A stretch of DNA of 14,727 nt. It comes from CAZGOM01 sp964542875 (lineage in GTDB: Bacteria; Planctomycetota; Phycisphaerae; Phycisphaerales; Phycisphaeraceae). Positions within the stretch are counted from its first letter, which is position 1. Each line of letters starts with the position of its first letter. The stretch is from contig CAZIWA010000137.1 of assembly GCA_964542875.1 (NCBI GenBank), forward strand, positions 1-14,727. Reading direction: 5' to 3'. The notes below the pieces were generated by a model. That model was not told the DNA's origin and did not search any database. It saw only the letters and a program-made list of their open reading frames with translations. The translations under genes and the position numbers were made by a program. This document shows, piece after piece, positions 5,450-13,185 of this stretch.

Positions 5450-8400
5450 ATGGTACGCATGAAAAGCCGACACACCAAGAGCACGATCCTGGGGATGCTT
5501 CTGGCCGGCGCCCTGGCCAGCCCGGCGATGGCTCAGGCCGACAAGCTTGATAAAGTCCGGTTCATCGAAGGCCTGCGCAAGGAAGGCCTTGGCGATCTGC
5601 TTAAGCGCTACACCCAGACCGAACCCAGCAAAGACCCGGTGCTGCTGAAGCAGGTGATGGTGAACCAGCTTCTGATGGACTACGAAGAGAAGCTGGATGA
5701 ATCCTACAACGCGCGCGACAGCGGCGACCTGGCCAAGGCCGAGGCCCTGCGCCAGGAAGCCCTGAAGTTCTTCAATGATGCGATGGACGCCCGGCGGGCG
5801 ATGATCAAGGAATTCTACGACCACGAGGAGCGGCCGCTGTGGCAGACCGACCTGGTGGAAATGCTGCTGACGGAATACCTGCGGGCGATCAACAACAACG
5901 CGGGCGAGTTCTATGAGTTCGGCGTGCCGGACAAGGAACAAAAAGAGGCGTTTGAAAAGTACATCCCCGAAGCGATCGAACAGATCTCCGACGCGGATTA
6001 CCGGTTTTTCACCCTTCAAGGCGATCTGCCCAGGGAATCGGACCACGTTTCCAAACGTGTGAACACGCTGATCTGGCAGCGCATGATGGACCAGTACTAC
6101 AAGAGCCGGACGCCCTACTTCGCGTCGCTGGCGGCGTACTACGCGGCCATGCTGCCCGAGAGCGATCAGTTCTGGAAGAACCTGGGCAAGAACCCCAAGA
6201 TCGCCAAGCAAAAGAACAACTACAAAGACGAACGTGAACGGCTGCTGCGGGAAGAAACCGTGGAGCGGCTGGAGAAGTTCTTCACCAACAACGATCCGGA
6301 ATACGCAGAACTGCGCCGGGTGGCCAACTCCCTGATGGGCCGGGCGATGATCGCCCGGGGCAACGTGAAGGAAGGGCTGGCCAAGATCGAGCTTTCGATG
6401 CCCAAGGATACGCCGGGGATGCCTCCCCTGCCGCGTGGGCTGAACAACCTGACGGCGCAGCTTGGGAAGATCAAGGGTCTGGCGATGGACCCCAAGACGG
6501 TCCCGGATGCACTGAAGCTGGCGAAGGACCTGGTGGGTGAGACGCCTCACCCGATGGTGAACTCCAACCTGCTGATGCGCGTGCTGGTGACGGATGCGCT
6601 GCACAAGCTGCTGGTGCAGCAGGCCAACCTGCTGACGGGCGAGGCGAAGCTCAAGGCATTGGATGATGCGTTCCGGCCGTACATCGAGGTGATGTCGAGC
6701 AAGAACGTGGATGATTCCAAGCGTGACAAGCTGCGGCTGTTCATCTACGGCCGGTGGGAGAGCAGCATTCCGGAGAATGCGGATTTGAATACGCTGCCGC
6801 CGATCGTGGTGGCTGCGATCGGCGATATGGCGCTGCTGAGGGCGCAGGGGCTCAACCGCGATGCGGCAGCCAAGCAGGCGACGGACCCCAAGGCGGCTGA
6901 AGCGCTGAGGGCGCAGGCAGCGGTGAAGCTCAACCGGTCCATCGATGTGAGCGCGAAGCTGATGGAGCGCACCGACCTGGGGGCCATGGCCGCAGGAACG
7001 GCGCTGTACAACGCGGCGGTTTCGTTCTACATGCTCAACGAGCGTGACATGAACAACCAACTGCTGGCGGCGAACCTGCTGCTGAAAATGGCGCAGCAGT
7101 ACCCCGACCACCCCAAGGCCAGCGAAGGCATGGTGTACAGCATCGGGCTGCTGCAGCAACTGTACCGGCAGCCGGGCCACCCGGCTGCGGCGGACTACCT
7201 GTACCACCAGGCATTCCGGACGATGATTTCCGAGAAATACCTGACGGTGCCGGGGAACGACTTCCAGCGGATCGAATACGCCGTGAACGTGCTGACCAAC
7301 GACCGGCCGCTGGCCGCGGCGCTGGTGCTGGCGGGCGTGGCCAGCGAATCTCCCCTTTATCCCTCGGCGCAGCTTGAGCAGATGCTGTTTCTGCAAAGCG
7401 CGTATCACCGGGCATTGGAAAAGAAACCTGAGCAGGCCGCGCCGACCGCGGCGCCGGTGTCGCTGCAGGCGCCCCGGAAGCTGCCTGCGTTCTTCACGGA
7501 GCCGCCTGCGCCGGTGAAGGAATGTATTTTCGACCCCCTGCCGACGAAGGATGCGGACACGCTGGCCAAAGAGACCATCGCGATCGCCGATAACATCATC
7601 GCCAACGTTGAAAACTGGGTGGGCAAGGCCAAGGACGAGCAAGCCTCCAAGGCCGCGGTGCAGACAGGCGCATGGGGCCGGCTGGTGCGGGCGGACATGG
7701 CCATCGAGCATGAAAAGCAGTTCGACCAGGCGCTCTCCCTGCTGGCGGACTTCGAACAGCGCTATGAAGGCAACACGGACCTGATCCGTACGATGCTGGC
7801 CAAGCGTATCGTGTCTTACTTCAAGGCAGGAAAGATCGAAGAAGCGGTGAACGAGTCGCGCAACATGATGCGCAACTATCCCGATGAAGCGGCGTTCGTG
7901 GTGGAACGCGTTCTGGATGACCTTAACTCCCAGGTGCAGTCGATCCGCAACCAGGCGGAATCAACGGAATCCGCCACCAAGCGGCAAGACCTGCTGGCCA
8001 GCGCGGTGAAGCTGCAAGTGGCCGCCAAGGAACTGGCGCAGATCCTGCTGGACCGGGCGCTGGACCCCAAACGCGGCCTGACGCCTGCGCAACAGCTTGC
8101 GCCCCGGCTGGTGTACGCCAAGGCGCTGATGAACAACAACGAGGTGGACAAGGCGGAGACGATCATCAAGCCGTTGCTTGAAATCGAAGCGCTTAAGAGC
8201 CAGGGTCAGCTCCAGTTCACGGCGGCGCAGATCTACTACCAGATGGCGATGGACTCGGCCAAGGCGGACAAGGCCAAGGCGATCACGATTCTGGATAAGA
8301 ACGTGCTGCTGAGGCTTTCGCCGCTCATTAAGAACATCCGGAAGGATGCTGCGACCAACAAGTACCCGGACCTGTTCTGGCAATCCTGGCTGCTGACGCT

Positions 8401-8563
8401 GCAAACCAGCGCGGCGCTGTATGAACTGGATAACACCCGGTTCGCGGATTACAAGAAGCGGATTCCAATGATCGTCAAGCAGCTCCAAGGCACCGATCCG
8501 AACCTTGGCGGGCCAAGGTTCAAGGAAGAGTTCCTGAAGCTGATGACGAAGTACAGCCTGTGA
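5450..8563 (+). CDS. Large exported helical-repeat (TPR-like) protein
   Basis: Encodes 1037 residues. The signal peptide is clear: basic start, hydrophobic 13-24, and ASPAMA cut before Gln29. A second ATG at 5459 would also keep the signal peptide. The mature protein is strongly alpha-helical, rich in Ala, Leu, Lys and Glu, with many degenerate TPR-like pairs; one good example is around residues 750-800 (FEQRYEGN, then FKAGKIEEAVNESRNMMRNYP). A Pro/Ala-rich break at about 659-695 divides it into two halves. I see no enzyme motif, membrane helix after the signal peptide, or lipobox. It follows the second exbD by 71 bases and precedes an unknown gene by 3 bases. A role as a periplasmic solenoid scaffold that reaches from the ExbBD-transducer complex toward the wall or outer membrane is inference; no named family is recognised. 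Confidence 0.87.
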   Translation: MVRMKSRHTKSTILGMLLAGALASPAMAQADKLDKVRFIEGLRKEGLGDLLKRYTQTEPSKDPVLLKQVMVNQLLMDYEEKLDESYNARDSGDLAKAEALRQEALKFFNDAMDARRAMIKEFYDHEERPLWQTDLVEMLLTEYLRAINNNAGEFYEFGVPDKEQKEAFEKYIPEAIEQISDADYRFFTLQGDLPRESDHVSKRVNTLIWQRMMDQYYKSRTPYFASLAAYYAAMLPESDQFWKNLGKNPKIAKQKNNYKDERERLLREETVERLEKFFTNNDPEYAELRRVANSLMGRAMIARGNVKEGLAKIELSMPKDTPGMPPLPRGLNNLTAQLGKIKGLAMDPKTVPDALKLAKDLVGETPHPMVNSNLLMRVLVTDALHKLLVQQANLLTGEAKLKALDDAFRPYIEVMSSKNVDDSKRDKLRLFIYGRWESSIPENADLNTLPPIVVAAIGDMALLRAQGLNRDAAAKQATDPKAAEALRAQAAVKLNRSIDVSAKLMERTDLGAMAAGTALYNAAVSFYMLNERDMNNQLLAANLLLKMAQQYPDHPKASEGMVYSIGLLQQLYRQPGHPAAADYLYHQAFRTMISEKYLTVPGNDFQRIEYAVNVLTNDRPLAAALVLAGVASESPLYPSAQLEQMLFLQSAYHRALEKKPEQAAPTAAPVSLQAPRKLPAFFTEPPAPVKECIFDPLPTKDADTLAKETIAIADNIIANVENWVGKAKDEQASKAAVQTGAWGRLVRADMAIEHEKQFDQALSLLADFEQRYEGNTDLIRTMLAKRIVSYFKAGKIEEAVNESRNMMRNYPDEAAFVVERVLDDLNSQVQSIRNQAESTESATKRQDLLASAVKLQVAAKELAQILLDRALDPKRGLTPAQQLAPRLVYAKALMNNNEVDKAETIIKPLLEIEALKSQGQLQFTAAQIYYQMAMDSAKADKAKAITILDKNVLLRLSPLIKNIRKDAATNKYPDLFWQSWLLTLQTSAALYELDNTRFADYKKRIPMIVKQLQGTDPNLGGPRFKEEFLKLMTKYSL

Positions 8564-8566
8564 GCC

Positions 8567-9049
8567 ATGAGTCACGGTAAAAGCCGATTGATCCGGGAGC
8601 AATTGCTTCGGAATGCCCAGGAAAACGGGGTTGGGTGTACATTCGCGGATGAGGAGCTGAGTGGCTTTCTTTTAGGCTGGACGTCTGTGGTGGAGCTGAG
8701 AGCGCAAGGCGGCCGGTTTGAAAAAGAACGTTCAGGCAGCCTTGAGGAATTGACCCATGCCCTGGAACGCGTGCTGAACGCGCTGGGGGAAGATGGGTTT
8801 TTAGCCGTGTTCATGCATAAGACGACATGGGTGCGCGCGATTGTGCACCGGTCAAACGCAGTGGCGTTTTATCTGTGGGCACGCGGGCAGGATGATCAGA
8901 ATCTTGTGTTTTTGTACTCGCTTGCCCGGCATGGGTATCTGACGATTGAGATGGAGATTGATGCGGCAGAACCGCCGCAAGGGAGTTTGCTGGTTGATGC
9001 TTTTGGGGTGTGGGGGCAGACGCTGAAGATGGCGGCGATGCGGGAATAG
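8567..9049 (+). CDS. Small cytosolic protein of unknown function, coupled to the cluster
   Basis: Encodes 160 residues, starting 3 bases after the stop of the large helical-repeat gene, so it is probably the last gene of the cluster and translationally coupled. There is no signal peptide or membrane segment; the sequence looks alpha/beta with a helical N-terminus (RLIREQLLRNAQ, about 7-18), a helix around 58-74 (SLEELTHALERVLNALG) and alternating beta-like hydrophobic stretches (FLAVFMH, AVAFYLW, NLVFLYS). I recognise no family. A cytosolic protein at the end of an otherwise envelope cluster may be a chaperone, regulator or assembly factor, but that is a guess. Confidence 0.7.
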   Translation: MSHGKSRLIREQLLRNAQENGVGCTFADEELSGFLLGWTSVVELRAQGGRFEKERSGSLEELTHALERVLNALGEDGFLAVFMHKTTWVRAIVHRSNAVAFYLWARGQDDQNLVFLYSLARHGYLTIEMEIDAAEPPQGSLLVDAFGVWGQTLKMAAMRE

Positions 9050-9137
9050 AGAAGTGTGTTTGGTGCGTGATGAGGCAAAGCGTGACCTCGCCAGAGCCGG
9101 GGTGGGTTGTGGTGATTTTGCGAGATTGGCGGAGATG

Positions 9138-9167
9138 TCTTTGTGCGACCTCGAGGTCGCACAAAGA
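9138..9167. terminator. Perfect 30-bp palindrome, likely bidirectional terminator
   Basis: TCTTTGTGCGACCTC (9138-9152) is the exact reverse complement of GAGGTCGCACAAAGA (9153-9167). It lies between two convergent transcription units, 89 bases past the plus-strand stop and about 120 bases past the minus-strand stop. A transcript from either strand would form a very stable GC-rich stem closed by A-T pairs at the base; no long T run follows on either strand. A shared terminator is the simplest reading. An operator or a dispersed palindromic repeat element are the alternatives. Confidence 0.6.
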
Positions 9168-9289
9168 TGAAGCGATATCACTGCGTGCCGGTGCCGCCGC
9201 CCCTATCAGGGCTGGGGAGGATGCGCTGATGGAATCTATAAAGTCCAGAAAAATGCGTTGGGTGTCGCGTGACTCGGATCGAGACTGGT

Positions 9290-10420
9290 TTACTTTTGAG
9301 GGATGAGGTTAAAGGGGTGGTTGGAGAGGCAGGTCGGGGGGCCCGAGGGGTTGATGAGGTACATGTTTTCGAGGCGGCAGTAGAAGGATTCTTTGGGGAG
9401 GTAGGCGCCGGGTTCAAAGCAGATGACTTCGCCTGCGCGGAGCTTGCCGCCTCGGGTGGGGTTGAGGTCGGGCATGGCATGGGCGCGGATGCCGGTGCCG
9501 TGGCCTGCGTGGTGGATGAGGCCGGTTTCCTTGAGAAGCGGGTGCTGGCGGAGCCATGCGTCGGCGGCCTTGAAGATGTCGATGCCGTCGGTGCCGACGG
9601 TGAAGAGCGGCGTGACTTGCTTGTGCGTCTGAGCGATGTGGTTGAAGAGGGATGTTTGAGTGTCGGTGGGCTTGCCGTCGACGCTGTAGGCGCGGCTCAT
9701 GTCGCACCAGTAGTTGCGGTAGATGGTCCAGGCATCGATGACGAGCATCTGGCCGGTGGTGAGCCGGGCGTCGGTGGCGAAGCCGCCTGGGGCGCCGGCG
9801 TGGTATTCGCCGTTGTGATAGGCGTGCTCGCCGGCTTCCTGGAGGGCTGCGTGGGCGGCGGCGGCCAGGACGTGGTGCTCCGGGACGCCGGGGGCCATGG
9901 TGGCCTCGGCGGCGCGGTAGGCGGCCTGATTGCAGGCGATGGATTTCTTGATAATGGCCAGCTCGTCGGCGTCCTTGACGCGCTGGGCGTCCAGGAGCGG
10001 GAGGTTCATGTCGATGAGCTGGGGTGAGCCGGCCGCTTTGGCGATTTCATTAAGGAGATGGAAGGTGATGGATTCGGATTGATAACCGATTCGCTTGGCG
10101 GAGGCGAAGGAAACTTTGGATTTGATGGCGTCGGCGAGGCGGATGATCCAGTCCGGGTGGGAGGTGCCGCCCAGGGCCGCTTCGTAGCCGACGGTGGCGG
10201 CGAAGGGCATTTGGGCCGCTGCGCCGGGGCCGGCGAAGAGCCAGCCGGAGCCCGTGGTGAAGATGCCGGCAACGGGGTAAGGCTGATGGTTGATGTAGGT
10301 GTGGCCGGTGAGGTAAGGGATGTCGCGCGCGTCGGAGATGATGAGCACGTCGAGGGATTGCTGGGCGGCGACGGCTTCAAAGCGGGCACGGCGGGCGGCG
10401 CAGAGTGCTTGATCAAGCAT
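9290..10420 (-). CDS. M24-family metallopeptidase (Xaa-Pro aminopeptidase/prolidase-like)
   Basis: Encodes 376 residues, with GAGG five bases before the ATG. The N-terminal creatinase-like domain covers about 1-140, and the pita-bread catalytic domain about 150-365. All five metal ligands of the M24 family can be placed: Asp229 (VIDAW), Asp240 (WCDMSRAY), His307 (GHGTG), Glu336 (CFEPGAY) and Glu351 (RLENM). The catalytic His of the usual HExP motif is at 314, but the motif here is HAMP, with Ala in place of Glu. There is no signal peptide, so it is cytosolic. The family removes N-terminal residues before proline or splits Xaa-Pro dipeptides; the exact substrate cannot be told. It lies 50 bases downstream of the glycosyltransferase gene on the same strand, so the two may be co-transcribed. 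Confidence 0.9.
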   Translation of the reverse strand: MLDQALCAARRARFEAVAAQQSLDVLIISDARDIPYLTGHTYINHQPYPVAGIFTTGSGWLFAGPGAAAQMPFAATVGYEAALGGTSHPDWIIRLADAIKSKVSFASAKRIGYQSESITFHLLNEIAKAAGSPQLIDMNLPLLDAQRVKDADELAIIKKSIACNQAAYRAAEATMAPGVPEHHVLAAAAHAALQEAGEHAYHNGEYHAGAPGGFATDARLTTGQMLVIDAWTIYRNYWCDMSRAYSVDGKPTDTQTSLFNHIAQTHKQVTPLFTVGTDGIDIFKAADAWLRQHPLLKETGLIHHAGHGTGIRAHAMPDLNPTRGGKLRAGEVICFEPGAYLPKESFYCRLENMYLINPSGPPTCLSNHPFNLIPQK

Positions 10421-10470
10421 GGGAACCTCGGAGAGAGTTTTAGGAAGGTGGTTTGGCCAATATACAGGGA

Positions 10471-11937
10471 TCAGGCCTGAGCGGCGGGTGCCGGGGGCTG
10501 CGTGGAAGCGGATTGCGGGGCTTCGGCGGAGCGGGTGTGCCAGAGTTCGATGACGCAGGCGAGCCAGAGGGCGAGGGTGCTGGCGAGGACGCCGCCGAAG
10601 TCGCGCGTCCAGGCGAGGAAGGGAACGGAATCGCCGACGATGGTGGCGACGTGGCTGATGAAGAAGAAGACGAAGAGGGCCATTGTCCAGGGAGAGAGCT
10701 TTTCAAAGCCGCGGCGCTGCCACTGGGCCCAGGTGAGGAGCATGATGGGAACGATGGCGATGGCGGGATAGTGCATGTGGGAGACAGGGCTGATGACGAT
10801 CATGCATAGCGTGAGCGCGCTGAAAAAGAGGCAGTCACGGAAGCGGCGGTCGAGCTGGCGCTGGTCCTTGGGTGGGCCGGATTGCTCAAACGAGGGGCGG
10901 AAAAAGAGTTGGCCGGCATCGCGACGCCAGCCGGCGGCGAAGGCGGTGATAAAAGAGATGACGAGGCCAAAGACCCAGTGGGCCATGCGCACGCCGGGGT
11001 CAGCGTGTTCGGGGCGGGCGGCACGGGGGTGGATGTCGCGGTATTGGATGTTATGAATGACCGCCATGGGGGAGGCGTTGGAAGTGGAGACGATGCTGGT
11101 GAGCTCCTTGGCGCGGTCGCCCTCTGTGTCGCCCTTGGCACCGGCGAGGAGGACGTCATACCAGACGACATGGTAGGCGGACTTGGTTTTTTCAACGCCC
11201 ATGACACAGACGGGGAGGACGACGAGGCCGACGAAACACCAGAAGAGGGTCCAGGTGATGAAACGGAAATTCCGCCGCCAGAGGGGCATGGAGATGAGGT
11301 AGATGGGGATGATCTTCATGCAGATGGCCATGGCGAGCCAGAAGCCTGCGCGCCAGGGGAAGCCGCGCAGGAAGGCGCTGCAGACGCCGGCGAACATGAG
11401 GACCTGAAACGGGCTGACCTGGCCGCGCCCAAGCGCGCGGCCAAGCACGGGGATGCAGAAGATGACAGGCCAGATGCGGATGGACCACCAGCGTTGACAG
11501 TATTTGGGCTGGTTACGGATGTCGGGATCAAGGGAGGTTTTTTCAAGCGCGCTGGCCAACAGGTGCGCGCCCAGGAAGGCTGCGCCTGCGCTGACGGCGT
11601 ACCAGAGCGCCAAAGAAACGGCGTATGGGAGATAACCGGTGCGGTCGCGGCCGTCGGCGGGATCGCCAAAGGGGATGGAGAGGATGGCGAAGGTGGGCGG
11701 GTAGTGGTAGCGCCAATCGTTGTTGTCGGTGATTTTGTAGGGGTCTTCCCCGGCGCGGACGGCCCAGGCGGCACGGAAATAGACACCCGCATCGGTTTTG
11801 CGGGATTGCAGGAAAGCGCCTCTGATTTCAGTGAAGACCCCAAAGCCGATCACGAGGGCCAAAAGCGCCCAAAGCCCGATGATGTGGAGTGTTTCCAGAG
11901 GCTTGACGGCACGAGGGTTTAAGGCGGGTTGAATCAT
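10471..11937 (-). CDS. GT87-like (DUF2029) polytopic glycosyltransferase
   Basis: Encodes 488 residues with roughly ten membrane helices spread from about 17-35 to about 440-465 and a short Ala/Pro/Gln-rich tail. After the first helix comes the loop KTDAGVYFRAAWAVRAGEDPY, then YHYPPTFAILSIPF (about 78-90). A conserved Asp (Asp49) followed by Y.xA, G.DPY and YPP..A...PF is characteristic of GT-C-fold GT87 (PimE-like) transferases, which use a polyprenyl-phosphate sugar donor on the outer side of the inner membrane; Asp49 is the likely catalytic base by analogy with PimE. Acceptor and sugar are unknown. No good ribosome site precedes the ATG. It is the first gene of the minus-strand pair and diverges from the LpxR-like gene. 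Confidence 0.82.
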   Translation of the reverse strand: MIQPALNPRAVKPLETLHIIGLWALLALVIGFGVFTEIRGAFLQSRKTDAGVYFRAAWAVRAGEDPYKITDNNDWRYHYPPTFAILSIPFGDPADGRDRTGYLPYAVSLALWYAVSAGAAFLGAHLLASALEKTSLDPDIRNQPKYCQRWWSIRIWPVIFCIPVLGRALGRGQVSPFQVLMFAGVCSAFLRGFPWRAGFWLAMAICMKIIPIYLISMPLWRRNFRFITWTLFWCFVGLVVLPVCVMGVEKTKSAYHVVWYDVLLAGAKGDTEGDRAKELTSIVSTSNASPMAVIHNIQYRDIHPRAARPEHADPGVRMAHWVFGLVISFITAFAAGWRRDAGQLFFRPSFEQSGPPKDQRQLDRRFRDCLFFSALTLCMIVISPVSHMHYPAIAIVPIMLLTWAQWQRRGFEKLSPWTMALFVFFFISHVATIVGDSVPFLAWTRDFGGVLASTLALWLACVIELWHTRSAEAPQSASTQPPAPAAQA

Positions 11938-12041
11938 GTTCGTTTAAGGATTTTCAGGAGTGAATCGACACCGGACTTCCCCGGATGGCGGGCTGTGGGC
12001 ACACCATTAAACTCGATTCCGATAAACTTTACTCCTTACCC
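11938..12041. other. Divergent intergenic region between glycosyltransferase and LpxR-like genes
   Basis: About 104 bases separate the two divergent starts, so promoters for both directions should lie here. I see only weak candidates (AT-rich GATAAA near 12020 on the plus strand) and no convincing -35/-10 pair, operator repeat or strong ribosome site on either strand. Confidence 0.4.
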
Positions 12042-13151
12042 ATGGATTTATCGATGCGCTACCCCCCTGCATTTGTGTTGCGGCTCCTGGCTGGAGCGCT
12101 TGTTTTTGTCGGCGTACAGCGTGTTTTTGCGGCGGATATCGCCGAGACACAGCCAAAGACCACTCAGCCCGCCACCGCCCTGCCCGAAGTGAGGCTCGAC
12201 CAGTACGCCCAGAAGGACAAGAGCGTGCAACTGCTGGTGCAGGTGGAAAATGATGGATCATGGGCGAATTATTTCAATTCCGCAGACCGGCATTATTCAT
12301 CCGGGCAGCGGGCGACGCTGGCGTTTCATCCTGACTTTGCCTATGACTGGGCGAAGAACCTGCCGCTGATGGATACCCGCTCAAACGTGAAAGCGGCAGT
12401 GGGGTTTTATGGCGGGCTGGATATCTACACGCCCATCGATTCCGTGGCGACCGCACCGATACCCAATGACTGGCCTTATGCTGGCTGGCTGTACGGCGGG
12501 GTATTTTTCCAGCGGTCCAACGGGCAATGGCTGGAAGATGCCCGATTCACCTTCGGCATTACCGGTCCATCGTCGATGGCCCAGCGGGCGCAGGACCTGC
12601 TGCACGAGATTTTCGACGTGAACAAGTTCAACGGGTGGTCCAACCAATTGCGGGACGAACCGAACTTCAATTTCGCCTATACCAGGAAGCTCCGGGCGTT
12701 TGCAGGGCAGATCGATGAAGACTTCGGCCTGGACGTGATCCCCCATTTTGGATTCACGCTCGGGAGCGCCAACCGGGAGTTTGTCGCCGGGTGCACGGGG
12801 CGCATCGGGTTTCACCTGGATGAGTCCTTTGGGCCGGGGAACCTGCATCACATCGTGGATATGACGACCAACGCCAGCCAGCGCAAGAGCGATGTTTCGT
12901 TCTTCCTGTTCGGGCGCATCGAGGGGCGCGTGGTGGAACACAACATGTTCCTGGAAGGCAACAACTGGAGCTACAGCCAGGGCGTGGACATCAACCCCCT
13001 GGTGGGCGAAGGAACGTTTGGCATCGGGCTGTTGCTGGGACAGAATATAGAGTTGATGATCTCCAATACGTATCTCACGCAGGAATTCAAAGATCAGACC
13101 ACGCACGACAGCTATGGCACGTATCAGATCAAGGTGAACATCACTTTCTAA
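12042..13151 (+). CDS. lpxR: LpxR-family lipid A deacylase-like outer-membrane protein
   Basis: Encodes 369 residues from the ATG at 12042. An ATG at 11985 gives 19 more residues but places a polar segment before the signal peptide; one at 12054 is also possible. The signal peptide has a basic start, a hydrophobic core (about 10-26) and VFA before Ala-Asp. The mature protein has LpxR marks: QVEND with Asn70 and Asp71, then DRHYSSGQR (82-90), GPSSMAQRAQDLLHEIF with His188, and GWSNQLRDEP (198-207). In LpxR these form the calcium-dependent active site that removes the 3'-acyloxyacyl group of lipid A from the outer leaflet. Alternating beta-strands and a C-terminal Phe (YQIKVNITF) fit a 12-stranded outer-membrane barrel. 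It lies 34 bases before the YihY-like gene. Substrate is inferred from the family. Confidence 0.85.
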   Translation: MDLSMRYPPAFVLRLLAGALVFVGVQRVFAADIAETQPKTTQPATALPEVRLDQYAQKDKSVQLLVQVENDGSWANYFNSADRHYSSGQRATLAFHPDFAYDWAKNLPLMDTRSNVKAAVGFYGGLDIYTPIDSVATAPIPNDWPYAGWLYGGVFFQRSNGQWLEDARFTFGITGPSSMAQRAQDLLHEIFDVNKFNGWSNQLRDEPNFNFAYTRKLRAFAGQIDEDFGLDVIPHFGFTLGSANREFVAGCTGRIGFHLDESFGPGNLHHIVDMTTNASQRKSDVSFFLFGRIEGRVVEHNMFLEGNNWSYSQGVDINPLVGEGTFGIGLLLGQNIELMISNTYLTQEFKDQTTHDSYGTYQIKVNITF

Positions 13152-13185
13152 CCCCCCTTTCGGCACCGGACGCAGCGATACCGAC

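Noticed and set aside
5387..7711. 774-codon minus-strand frame opposite the large TPR-like gene
   Set aside because: Very long but rich in His, Arg, Val and Gln as expected from antisense of a high-GC gene; the plus-strand frame has a signal peptide and continues to 8563.
9201..9211. CCCT-ATC-AGGG mini-hairpin downstream of the M24 gene
   Set aside because: Four-base stem with a three-base loop and no T run; too weak to call.
9269..10027. 252-codon Gly/Val-rich plus-strand frame opposite the M24 peptidase
   Set aside because: Antisense shadow; the minus strand carries all five metal ligands.
10882..11922. 346-codon Gly/Asp-rich plus-strand frame opposite the glycosyltransferase
   Set aside because: Antisense shadow with no hydrophobic core or motif; the minus strand has the GT87 signature.
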